From: Mauremys mutica
Taxonomy: Eukaryota; Chordata; Testudines; Geoemydidae
Direction of reading: 5' to 3'
Length of the DNA stretch: 64,000 nt
Assembly (NCBI RefSeq): GCF_020497125.1
Contig: NC_059075.1
Coordinates: 109,717,222 to 109,781,221 of the forward strand
The translations under genes and the position numbers were made by a program. This document shows, piece by piece, positions 12,986-23,190 of the stretch; the first letter of the stretch is position 1; every line of letters starts with the position of its first letter. The notes under the pieces are model-generated. The model was not told the DNA's origin, made no database searches, and was given only the letters and a program-made list of their open reading frames with translations.

Positions 12986-13689
12986 CCTGGGAGCGAGCAA
13001 ACATTTGAAATACTGGGACATAGTCAATATTCATAACTTTATATACAAAGGTAATGCATGCATACTAACAGGATAATCGTACTTGATTGTAACTTTTCCA
13101 GTGATATCTTACATGACATACTTTGTATAAGATTTGTTGGAATTGTCTAACAGCATCACAGTAGGAACATATTATCCTCTTTTTAGAGGCAGAAACTGAA
13201 AATTTGATTTGCCCAAAGCCAGAGGTGCTATCAGAGCTAGTATTAGTGCAGACGAGTTCATGGCTCCAAGTTGCATACTCAGGCCACTTGGCTATGCCCC
13301 TTTAAGACCTTGTCTACATTACACAGTTTTATCGACAAAAGTCAGGTTTCATCAACAAAACAGTGGAGGTGTGCTCCAACAATGCTCCTCCCGCCGATTT
13401 AACTCTCATGCTATGCCGACATCGTAAAACCACCTCAACAAGCAGCATAGAGCCTTTTGCAACAAAGTTAATGACAGTGTCTGTGTAGAGTGTGCACTTG
13501 TTTATGTCACCCTAAGCTGTCTCCAAGAGGTGTCCCACAACACCCGTCATGAGTGCTCTGGCAAACAGTTTTTACTCTGCTGCCCTGCAGCCAGGTACAC
13601 AGGCATGTGGCCCTGCCTCTTTAAAGCCCCAGGAATTTTTGAAATTCCACTTCCTGTTTGGTCAGCATGGACAGCTCACATCCGATCTT

Positions 13690-15065
13690 CCCAGCTGACC
13701 ATTCTGGCTTTCCTCAGCAAACGCCCTCCTGCCTCAAGTACACCAGAATTGCTGGGTCTCTGGGGAGAGGAGGCGGTGCACTTGCAGCTCCGATCCAGCT
13801 GTAGGAACTTTGAGACCTACGAGCAAGTCGCTCATGGCACGGATAAAAATGGGTACAAAAGGGACACGCAGCAGTACCATGCTAAGATCAAGGTGCTGAG
13901 GCAGGTGTACCAGAAGGCAAGAGAAGAAACCATCGCTTTGGTGCAGCGCTGAAAACATCCCACTTTTCCAAGGAGTTGCACGCCATCCTCCACCGCCAAG
14001 AGTCTCATGGATACTTCGGGGGGACTGGAGGCAGCGGCCAGTGGAGTCATCCCTGAGGACGAAGTGGTGAATGAGGAGGTCGAGTTGAAGGAGGATGTGT
14101 CAGAGGTCTACCCTCACTTGAAACTGGGGGGTTTCAAGGTGAGGACCCGCATGCCACCATGTCATGGGATCTCACCCCCACTTTGAGCTTGTGGGTTCAA
14201 AGATGGGGACCCGCATGTATTCTGCCACCACCCTAACCCTTAGGGTGGGGTTCCTTCTCGCTGCCACCACTCAATCAAGAAATGTGGATTGAGACACAGT
14301 CCTTCCCCAAAATCCTAGGGGATTCCAAGAGCCCCAAATCCATGGAGTTCTTACACCCAGGAGAAACAAACCATTCCCCCTGCTTCCTCCCCCCCTCCCT
14401 TTTCCTAGGAGAGATACCGGGATCCAACTACAGAGGGATACCTCCCCCTCCCTTTTCCCTGAGAATCCACCCAAGGAAAGACCAACAAGTCCTTAATAGA
14501 AAAGAATTTATTAAGAGAACAAAAAGAAAGTACAGAATCTCTATGAGCCCAAGCTGGACACTCATAGGGTATAACCTTATCAATCTCTGGAGAGAATCCC
14601 CTCTCCCCCTTTTCTCAGTAAAAGCAATATCAGCAAACAGGAATAAAGCATTTCCTTTAGCAAACACCCAATTGCAAATATAGAAATCAAATCATAAGAC
14701 TAATTCGCCTTTCTAATTAATACTCACTATTAATTAGTAGAAACTACTCCAGGAGAACTTGGAGACATGACTGTCCTCTGTTAGATCCAAAAACAGTTCT
14801 CACACAGACAAAGGCTTCCCTCCACAGAGATTTGAAAAAATCTTATCTCTGATTGGTCTTCTGGTCAGGTGGTCACCAGGTACTACATGTTAACCCTTTA
14901 CAGGTAAAACAGACCTTAACCCTTAACTATCTGTTTATGACAGATGTGTGACAGGCAACAGGCTCATCTGGTGGCATGATGTGGTGTGGTGAGCCAGGAC
15001 CTCTTTTTGACTCCAGAGGGGTCTAGCCAGTCCCATCACTCCCACTCTGGCATGCCTCAAACAGG
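13690..15065 (+). pseudogene. Harbinger Myb/SANT-like protein relic, interrupted
   Basis: The MSANT protein is the DNA-binding partner that Harbinger transposases use for nuclear import and end recognition. The frame at 13700-13950 has LLGLWGEEAVHLQLRSS, ETYEQVAHGTDKNGYKRD and QVYQKAREE, collinear with the intact copy at 33.5-34.0 kb (LISVWGEESVQAQLRSS ... YCKAREG). A stop occurs at 13950-13952. A shifted frame then continues to an acidic stretch (IPEDEVVNEEVELKEDV) until the LTR insertion at 14101. Coding resemblance resumes after 14950 (ATGSSGG..., later a Ser-rich part). Clearly non-functional. Confidence 0.75.
14101..14942 (-). mobile_element. ERV LTR with adjoining leader, minus strand
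   Basis: Minus strand begins TGTCATAAACAGATAGTTAAG at 14942. It carries an AATAAA signal around 14500-14510 and runs past TTGATTGAGTGGTGGCAGCGAG, which looks like an LTR end followed by leader. A 7-bp direct repeat GATGTGT flanks it (14094-14100 and 14943-14949). The MSANT reading resumes across this repeat, so insertion into the Harbinger element is clear even if the 3' limit is not canonical. No retroviral protein coding is present. Confidence 0.6.
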
Positions 15066-15544
15066 AGAGAGGAGCTCCAGTAAGAACTCATTTTGCTTTG
15101 ATGCTGCGGTGATGCTATCTGATTAAAATATGACCATACAGATCAGTGTTGCAACCACTGTTATATAATTGCAACAAATCTTGTACACAATGTGGCATGT
15201 AAGATGTCTATGGGAAGGTTATGATTTGCTGAATATGATTATGCTATTTGTATCCATATATCATGTTTGTATTTGAAGTTATGAGTATTGGCTCTATACC
15301 TGTATATTTCAAATGTTTGCTTCTGGGGTAAGGCCCACAAGGTATCTAGCCTGCACATGCGGCTCTTCATTCCTCTCATGTTCCCTGCCTGTCAGTCCCC
15401 CTTGCACACCATCCCTAGGGACATTTTCTATAATGACAACTGGACTTACACACAGTGTGAGATCCTCACTTCAGAGAGTGCTGCTCACTGTCATGTCCCT
15501 TGTAAGAAATGTTGCTGTCAAGGTTTCTGGTGTAGGGCTTCATG

Positions 15545-16360
15545 AGCCTCGGGAGTAAGGGATCGGCTGTGGATCACTATGGGCATTTCAACATCCCCTG
15601 TTGGAATCTTCTGGTCTGGAAAGAAAGTCCCTGCACGCAGCTTTCTATACAGGCCAGTGTTCCTGAAGATGCAGGCACCATTCATCTTCCCTGACTACTC
15701 GGCGTTGGTGTCAGTGAAACGACCCCGGTGTTCCACCAGCACCTGCAACACCATAGAGAAGCAGTCCATTCTCTTGATGTACTCTGCTGCACGATGATCT
15801 GGGGCCAAAATTGGGATATGCATGCCATCTATAGCCATGCCGCAGTTAGGAAATCCTATTGCTGCAAAGCCATCCCGTACTTCCTGCACATTGCCCAGAG
15901 TCACAGTCCTTCGAAGTAGGAGGCGATTAATGGCCCTGCACGCTTGCATTACTCCAAACGAATTTGTGACTGACCAGTAGCAGTCTGGAGTTGCCAGCTG
16001 CCACACAGCAACCTCCACATTCTTTTCCACCATTAGGGTAGCTCTCATTTTGGTGTCCTTGTGCCAGAGGGTGGAGGTGAGCTCCGCACAGAGTTCAAGG
16101 AAGGTGACTTTGCCCATATGAAAGTTCTGCAGCTGCTGCTCATCAGTCTGATCCCATCACTCAGTACTTGTTTCCCGAGCCCAACAGCGATGTTCCACCG
16201 TGTGCAGCTGCTCCGTGAATGCCAACATCAATCTTGAATTTTCTTTCCATGGCACTCAGCAGGTCAGGTAGCATGCATTTCTGCTTAGATTCACAACTCA
16301 TGAAATACTGAAGGATCAGCCGTGTTGTGTTGATAATGCTTATTACTAGACTGGTGAGCA
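15545..16360 (-). pseudogene. HARBI1-like transposase relic
   Basis: PIF/Harbinger transposases are DDE nucleases that cut and paste the element. The minus-strand frame 16117-15695 reads KMRATLMVEKNVEVAVWQLA, then the hallmark GFPNCGMAIDGMHIPILAP with the first catalytic Asp (CxGAIDGTHIPI-type motif), AAEYIKRMDCFSMVLQ and HRGRFTD. An in-frame TAG at 15695-15697 replaces what is normally a Trp. The same frame then continues SGKMNGACIFRNTGLYRKL to about 15545. The N-terminal part up to 16360 is frame-broken and abuts a hAT insertion. Non-functional. Confidence 0.85.
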
Positions 16361-16367
16361 GTGCAGG

Positions 16368-16901
16368 CAGGGCTGGCTCTGGCTTTTTTGCTGCCGCAAG
16401 CAAAAAAAACCAACCCAGTGGGGTGGCAGGAGCCAGGGTGCAAACTTTCGGCTAGCGGGACTCCCTGTGCTGCAGATGTGCCCCAGGCAGTGGAGTGCGT
16501 GCCCTGGCTAGCAGCGGGCAGGGGGAGGGAGCAAGGGGGAGAGAGGGAAGGGGGCGGCCAGGGCTTCCTTCAGCCAGGGCGTTCTCCACTCGGCCCCTCC
16601 CACCGCGCTGCCTGCCAGGAGGGCTCCGCACTGCTCTGGTCGGCGGGGAGGGAAGGACGTGGGCTGCAGGGCTTGCTGCAGACCTGGCACCGGCTGGGGC
16701 AGACGGAGCGCGCAGCCAGCTCCCAGCAGGGCGCTCCCCTCCCTCCATGCCGCCACCCCGTACAGGTCAGCCAGAGTGGCGAACAAAAAAAGAAAAAGGG
16801 GGGGAAAAAAAGGGCGTCCCTAGGATTGGACGGAATGCCACCCCTTAGAATCTGCTGCCCCAAGCACGAGCTTGCTTGGCTGGTGCCTGGAGCCGGTTCT
16901 G
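16368..16901 (+). mobile_element. GC-rich hAT element (534 bp)
   Basis: Ends CAGGGCTGGCTCTGGC and GCCTGGAGCCGGTTCTG are inverted repeats, flanked by a perfect 8-bp duplication AGTGCAGG (16360-16367 and 16902-16909). It lies in the N-terminal end of the HARBI1 relic. Open frames of up to 196 codons across it reflect GC richness. Confidence 0.85.
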
Positions 16902-17252
16902 AGTGCAGGATCCATGCTTTCAGTCAGAAATGGCAGGTGCAAAGTTTATGAGGGCAGCTGAAAAACTGTGAAACGCAGTCAGAAGCCCTTGGAATTATGG
17001 GATGGAGAAAAATGCATCATGGGGCGGTGATCCCGCCCCCTTTTGATGTGCTAAAATCCATTCCCAGACCTCCTACCGGGAGAAGGTGGAGATTTCCACA
17101 GAGAGATAGCTACCCACAGTGCACTGCTGTGTCGGCGGTAGAGCACCAACTGTGGCCTTGCTCCGCTGATACAAGGAGGGTCATGTAATTACAGCGGTTT
17201 ATGATTGTTGATGTAACTTAAGTCGACTTAATTCTGTAGTGTACACATGGCC

Positions 17253-18284
17253 AAAGAAGCTTTAACCTTATTTCCTTTGTTTCTTTACTATTTTTTTCCA
17301 GTCCCACCCCACAAATGCAAGGGGGAATTTTCTGGGGGCCTGTTTCAGAGCTGTGAGAATCCCTATATTTCCTAATTTAATATATGCCCTCAAACTTGAA
17401 ACTTTTTGTGCAGCTTCCCACAGTAAGAACTGAATTAGTCTAAAGGAGCCAGCACTGAGTGGTGTGTGAGATAAGCATTTTGTTTGCTTTCTGTAATGCT
17501 CACAGACCTTGGTGTCAAAGCCCAGCACCAAAAACTGAACCAGTCTCTTGCATGCTGGTGTACCATTAGGCCAGACCTGCAAAATTCTTATAAAAATGTA
17601 GTAGCTTGACTACATCCCATAGCCCAAAGAAAGGGCTTCTTGCAGTTCATGAGTCAGGGTTAGACACAAAGGGATTTACATACCTAAATGCCATTTTAGG
17701 CACCTGAATTAAAAACCCCTCTTCAGCTGCCACCTGACCCTGGAGGTGACTACACTTCTGCTGGCAAAGTGCCCCATGTGCTTACATTTCTGCTGGTGGG
17801 CATGTGCAAAGCCACCTAAGTCTTGATGCTGCCAAGTTGCTTAGCACCTAAGCCGTATAGGAATTCTCAAATTAGACATTGCCCTGCCTTTCTCACCTGC
17901 AGGGCACCATCTCGTAGGCATTTTCAGAGGTGGCCAACTGGTCTGGGGCCTGCACAAAACACAGCAGGTGGTAGTGCTGCCTCTTACCCTATAGCCCAGC
18001 TGTTAAAGCCCTTACCTGGGAACTCAGAGACCTGGGTTCAAGTCCCTGCTCCAAATCAGGCAGAGCAGGGATTTGATTCTGGCTCTCTGATATCCCAGGT
18101 GAGTGCTTTACCCAGTAGGGTACTGGGGGTTGGGGGAAGGTAGGTGGGAAGAGGATGCCACATCTTCATTTTTGGTGAGAAAGGACTAACTTGGCTTAGG
18201 CACCTAACTCCAGGAGAGGAGCTTCATGGCTGGGAATCCCAAGAGGAGATAGGGAGCTCTGTATTGAATTCAATAACTAGTTCA
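17253..18284. other. Intergenic, probable old repeat, no gene
   Basis: Repeated phrases such as caccTAAnt... and gcacctaactccaggag around 17680-18240 look like an ancient interspersed repeat, but I cannot name it. No coding support. Confidence 0.4.
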
Positions 18285-18610
18285 ACTAACGCCTAACTTG
18301 TGTTTGGGTAAAGCAGATCTTTCAGAAAGTCATCCAGTCTTGATTTGAAGGCATAAAGAGAGAGAGTATCCACCACTTGTCTTGCTAGTTTGAGAGCGAT
18401 TAACCATTCTAACACCATTTTTGAAAAAAAATTAAAATTATGCCTAATTTCTAATTTGAGATTACCTGGCTTCAGTTTCTAGCCATTGGTGGTTCTTATG
18501 CCTTTCTTTGCCTAATTAAAGATCCTTTTAGTACTTGACATTTTCTCCTTATGAAGATTCAGATATAGTATAATGAAGTCACTTCTCAACCTTCTTTCTG
18601 ATGAAGTAAA
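18285..18610 (-). mobile_element. Old CR1 3' relic, minus strand
   Basis: Phrases such as catccagtcttgatttgaag, cttcagtttctagccattggtggttcttatgcctttctttgcc and tgaagtcacttctcaaccttcttt follow the antisense CR1 3' region in the same order as the clearer copy at 38.6-39.1 kb. Limits are approximate. Confidence 0.6.
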
Positions 18611-20449
18611 CAGACTGAATTCTTTAAATCAAAAGAACACTGTCCCTGGGAGCAGTGTGGGTGTATAGCAAACATTCTAAATAGGTTTGATGCAATTTAT
18701 TACCTGGTTTGTGGAGAGTTCTGATACTTTAATTGCAAAATATCTTATCTAATCATCAGTAGGATCGTGAATGAAGAAACCCTATCATAGATGTACTCAC
18801 TAGAAGTGGATGTGTGTATATATTTTAGAAATTTTAATGAACTTTTGTTATCTAACTCTTGTTCTTTCCCACCATATACAAGCATTAATGTGGAGTGGCC
18901 CTTGTTCCAAACAACAAACTTGTTTGTGGAACCCAGATATGTTATAGGCTGAACTAAAACTTGCTGTTTGGAAGCCCCAGAGCACTAGCTTCCCCTTTTA
19001 CTCACTCAGCCTGAGTGCGGCTCAAAGGCATTGTCACTATTCCCAAAGTGGTGAAGCCCTGGAAATTATTTGGTCACTATGAATAGTTGATATGGTCTAT
19101 CACTGAGTAACACTAGGCTCAAACTCCATATCTCCTCTCTAATAAAGTAGCTGCATAGCTTGCTGCTGCAGCAAAGAAGATTGACAGTATCTCCTAGGGC
19201 TGAAACACTCATCAAAATTTGATGCAAAGAGGTGCTTAAGAACACTTACACCACTCTCCCAAGTCTCATGGTAGCAAATGTGACTGCATCACTGATCCAA
19301 GCTATTTATTAAGGGATAGTGCCTGTATCTTACCTCACACACCCACACCCATCTCCAATCTGGTCCATTGTAAAACACTACTTTGTGGTGGAAGCACAAG
19401 TTGCTCAACAGTGATGCAGTCTGCAGTTTACTCTGAGTGTCCTGACATGCCCATATTGGACCAGTCTCATAAGTACTGGTAATAGTTCAATGGTCACGGT
19501 GAAACTAGGCAAAGCAACACACTTATGATCCATCATAGTGAATTTATTTTATCTTAGTGCTGTGAAGATGTTTGCTACATTTGGAGTCTTTTGGCTCCTT
19601 ACAATTCTAAGCCAGGTGTATGCTGCTCCAAATAACTCGATTTGTATAGACTAGTAAGGGTAGCCCATCTTCTTTGTGTGCTAGGACCGTGCTCCTTCAA
19701 GTCATGTCACTTAAATCAAAGCTCAAGACAAATCTTTGCTTTTCTTTCTTATACTTTTACAAAGGTGATTTATATGACGAGTTTAATGTAAACTGGTGAT
19801 CAATTGATACATCTTTTAAATTCTACATGGCCACTTTGGTTGGTAGTGGCCCAAAGAAAAATAGCCCTGCTATTTTTACTTACAAATGCAGATTGTGTTT
19901 GTGTGAGTAATCAAGGGTTTAAGAGCTGGAGATGGCAGTATTCTGTCCTAGGAGAGTCTCTCTGTGCTGTTTCCATAATAAACAGCTCAGGGTAGAAATG
20001 CAGAGCACTTCACTGATGCTTAACAACTCTTTGCAAAAGGATGAAAATTCTTTCCTCTTCCACTCTGCTGATCCAGATCGCTTTGCTGTAATCAAGCCTG
20101 AAGTGTTTCAAGTAGAAGAATACACAATGTGTTTTCAAGATTTGATAACAAATGGCAGAAACTGCTTTGTTTGCTTCTCTTTTAGACAGAAAAGATTGTT
20201 ACTATAATACTGAACAGCAGGGTAAAACGGTATGGTAATCACAACAACAACAACAACAAAGACCTTGCCAACTACAAAGGAACACTCCAAGTACAAGTAT
20301 AAGAATTGTTCTTATAAGAAGTTGGTTTTTTTAAATGTTGCTGGAGGTAGAGAAAGGCAGAACCACTATCGATCTAAACCAATATTTTAATAAATGGGTG
20401 CCCAAAGTTATGCTGCTGAATCCATGTGCAAAGGACACAACCCTATGCT
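18611..20449. other. Intergenic, nothing recognised
   Basis: No gene found. A (CAA)n microsatellite of about 6 units lies at 20242-20260. Open frames at 19804-20207 overlap each other and match no family. Confidence 0.45.
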
Positions 20450-20618
20450 CTAAACCTCTGACTGCCAGAAGCTGGATGACAAGGTGGGTCACTGAATAAA
20501 TTGCCCCGTTTTGTTCATTTCTGCTCGAGCATCTGGCACTGGCCACTGTTGGAAGATAGGATACTGGGCTAGATGGACCATTGGTCTGACCCAGTATGGT
20601 CATTCTTATATTCTTACC
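20450..20618 (+). mobile_element. CR1 3' tail
   Basis: Contains ggatactgggctagatggaccattggtctgacccagtatggtcattcttat, the 3' terminal signature of one reptile CR1 subfamily. The reverse complement of the same signature occurs at 49.07-49.14 kb. Confidence 0.75.
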
Positions 20619-21770
20619 TAATTAAAAGTGGTCTTGTTTTTCAGAAGTGCTGAGCACCCACAAATCCCGGTGAAGTCAGTGGAAAATGCAGGTGCTCAGC
20701 ACATCTGAGAATCTATATCTTTAATTTTTTTTTAGGTGCCTATGGCTTCAAATGCCAAACTTTGGCTACTCAAATTCAAAAATGTTCATTTGAAGTTTTA
20801 TGGTAACAGTAGCTATGTACGGCATTTTAAAACTGATCCTTCTTCTTTGAGGTGTGTCCTTGTGGGTGCTCCATTTTAGATGAATCTGCATCCCTGCACC
20901 TGCAACAACCATCTCGAAGAACCTCAGTTACTGCACAGGGTGAGCAACCTTCTCATTCTGCATTCTGGAGATTGAAGAGATTTCTTGATAACAGTTGCTG
21001 ACTAGAGTAAGAGATTGTACTAGTGTTCTTCACACTGGATATCCAGTACCCATTGCACATCTGTATTTTAGAGGGTGAATGTCAGATTTTTTAAAAATAA
21101 AAATCCTTTCTAAACCCCCAACAACTTACAAATAATGTTAAATGTAAGAGAAATTATTTAAAAATTTACATTTCACCATTTGTTTTTGATCACTTTCATG
21201 TCAAGCTTCTCACACAGTAGCACAATGCTGCAATATTTGGGATGCAAACATAACAAGGAAACTTAATTTTCATTAAAAAAAACAACCTTTTTCTGGAGTC
21301 TTTAAAAGTCACGGAGGCACTCATATTTGACTTTTTAAAGGGTTATTTTTATAAATTCTAAATATGAGCCCTACCTGGACCTGATGGTGTTCCTATCATT
21401 GGTTGAGAAAGAGATAGGATAGGGCCAGCACAGAAGTTAGCATTTTAGGGGGGTTGCCCCTGTTCTGTTCAAATAATTTACACAGTTTTCAGGCCACGCT
21501 ATCTTAGAGCTGGTCTACACTTAAAAGTATAGTGTCTGTTTGGCTTCTAGATCCTTAGGGCTGTAATGTCTGGGTTTCAAACACAGACAAAAAATTTTTT
21601 AAACAACTTTAATTTGTAGGAATATTTCGATTTGTCTGAGGTTTTATAAAAGTGTTGATCTAAACTTTAAACTTCACAAGGCTATTTGTAGGTACATATT
21701 AATATTCCTGTTTTTCTTAAAGGAAAAATGAAGCAAAGGAAAATTCATTGATTTTCATGCCCAATAAGTC
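20619..21770. other. Intergenic, no gene
   Basis: AT-rich. A phrase at about 20840-20940 (cttctttgaggtgtgtccttgtgggtgctccattttag) resembles a dispersed reptile repeat, but I cannot classify it. Confidence 0.4.
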
Positions 21771-21773
21771 TTT

Positions 21774-22046
21774 GGGCTTGGCTACACTTACAAATTTGCA
21801 GCGCTGCAGCAGGGTGTGAAAACACACCCTCTCCAGCGCTGCAAATTGCGGCGCTGCAAAGCGCCAGTGTGGTCAAAGCCCCAGCGCTGGGAGCGCGGCT
21901 CCCAGCGCTGTCCGTTATTCCCCACAGGGAGGTGGAGTATGGACAGCGCTGGGAGAGCTCTCTCCCAGCGCTGGCACTTTGACTACACTTAGCGCTTCAA
22001 AGCGCTGCCGCGGCAGCGCTTTGAAGCGCTAAGTGTAGCCACAGCC
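21774..22046. mobile_element. Harbinger-type MITE, palindromic (273 bp)
   Basis: Starts GGGCTTGGCTACACTTAC and ends AAGTGTAGCCACAGCC; flanked by TTT on both sides (21771-21773 and 22047-22049), a 3-bp duplication. It is packed with the palindromic word CAGCGCTG and can fold into several hairpins. The same ends occur at 42441-42694 and as separate arms of the composite element 31740-34475. Confidence 0.82.
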
Positions 22047-22914
22047 TTTAATAGTTAAGTAAGTTGTTTGCTTCCAAGAGAGAAGTAGCTGCCACTGGAG
22101 TTAGCAATCTCTGTAGAGTGCAGCAAACTCAAAGTGTAACACTGCTGCTTTTAGTAATCAATCACCCCCTTTCCTTGTCGTTGTATTGAACCCCTTTGAT
22201 TTAAAATTAAAAGCAAACAAACACAACCTTCCCCAACCACTCCAAACAAAGCCTGTTTTTTTTAATTATATTGTGGAATGCTATAAATTAGGCTTTTAAA
22301 TATTTTTCAGGCGAAGCACCTACGACTTGATGCTGACCAGTAAGGCAGTATAGACGAACACCTTTTAAATCAACAAATATTTTATCAAATGAAGAGACTT
22401 GAAATCAGTTCAGTGGGGAGCCCCAACACAACAACCAAACACATTGCCGGAATCCATCAGGTTAACACCTTGCCATCATGTTTAAAAAAAACAAAAAAAG
22501 AGTTTTCATAGCCTCTTTATCTATGCACGGTTCATTCACCCACAGAACTTTTTAAAAATTCTATCTGTTTAGAGCTATTTAAACAATTCATTTTTTTTTT
22601 ATAAAGAGTGAAGCGCAATGGGAAAACAGAGATAAGGGGCTATAAGTCTGATCCAAAGGCCATGGTAATCTTTCTATTGATTTCAGTGGGCTTTGAATCA
22701 GGCTCTATATTGGATATTGAGGTTCAAGTGGTGAGCACAGTAGAGGGTGTGAATTAGTGGATATTTAAAATTTTTAGATCTCTTACCATTTATCTTCTTC
22801 AAGCTGCATCTTTTGGCTATCAGGTGGGTCAAGTTGCCTGGATGTGTACAGGTATTGGCTCTAGTTAGGTATTTTAACATCAGCTTTGAATCTTACTAAA
22901 ATAGAAAGAAAATA
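22047..22914. other. Intergenic, nothing recognised
   Basis: AT-rich unique-looking sequence without gene or clear repeat. Confidence 0.4.
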
Positions 22915-23190
22915 ATTGCCTGACAAGAACAGGCCAAAGGTTCGTCTTGTCTGTTATCCTGCCTCAGCCAGTGGTCTATAGCGGATGACTTCGACATGGA
23001 TGGAAAAAAACCCATAATGTACTTGTGTGTGATTTTTTTCCCCATGCTGGTGGAGGATGTTCTGCCAACTAAATTTAGGAATCAGCTAATGCCCTGAAGC
23101 ATGAGCATTGATAGCCTTTGTAATTTTTATCCTTGCTACTGGAACTGCAGATACTATTCTTATTAATTCTAGACAGTCCATCTCCAAATG
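22915..23190 (-). mobile_element. Probable old CR1 tail, minus strand
   Basis: gaacaggccaaaggttcgtcttgtctgttatcctgcc, with the following text on a damaged antisense CR1 3' UTR pattern, resembles the minus-strand tail at 49.07 kb. Strongly diverged. Confidence 0.5.

Larger units (their letters stand above)
11318..13160 (-). mobile_element. Solo ERV-type LTR, split by two hAT insertions
   Basis: On the minus strand the element starts TGTGATGCTGTTAG at 13160 and ends near 11318. It is flanked by a perfect 5-bp direct repeat GTAGG (11313-11317 and 13161-13165), the target duplication expected of an LTR retrotransposon. The element's right-hand end has drifted from CA. Subtracting the two inserted hAT elements and their duplicated sites leaves about 1.08 kb. 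No internal gag or pol coding is present, so it is a solo LTR. Type is inferred from end sequence and duplication length. Confidence 0.72.
13316..17252. mobile_element. Harbinger DNA transposon, decayed, with nested insertions
   Basis: The left end GACCTTGTCTACATTACAC and right end GTAGTGTACACATGGCC are related inverted ends. Inside are the two genes typical of vertebrate Harbinger elements in convergent order: an MSANT relic (+) and a HARBI1 nuclease relic (-). The element was later hit by an LTR fragment (14101-14942) and a hAT element (16368-16901). Flanking TAA on the left versus AAA on the right suggests a worn 3-bp duplication. Confidence 0.75.

Noticed and set aside
16361..16951. 196-codon plus-strand frame and overlapping frames
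   Set aside because: Lies in a GC-rich hAT element where stops are rare in all frames.
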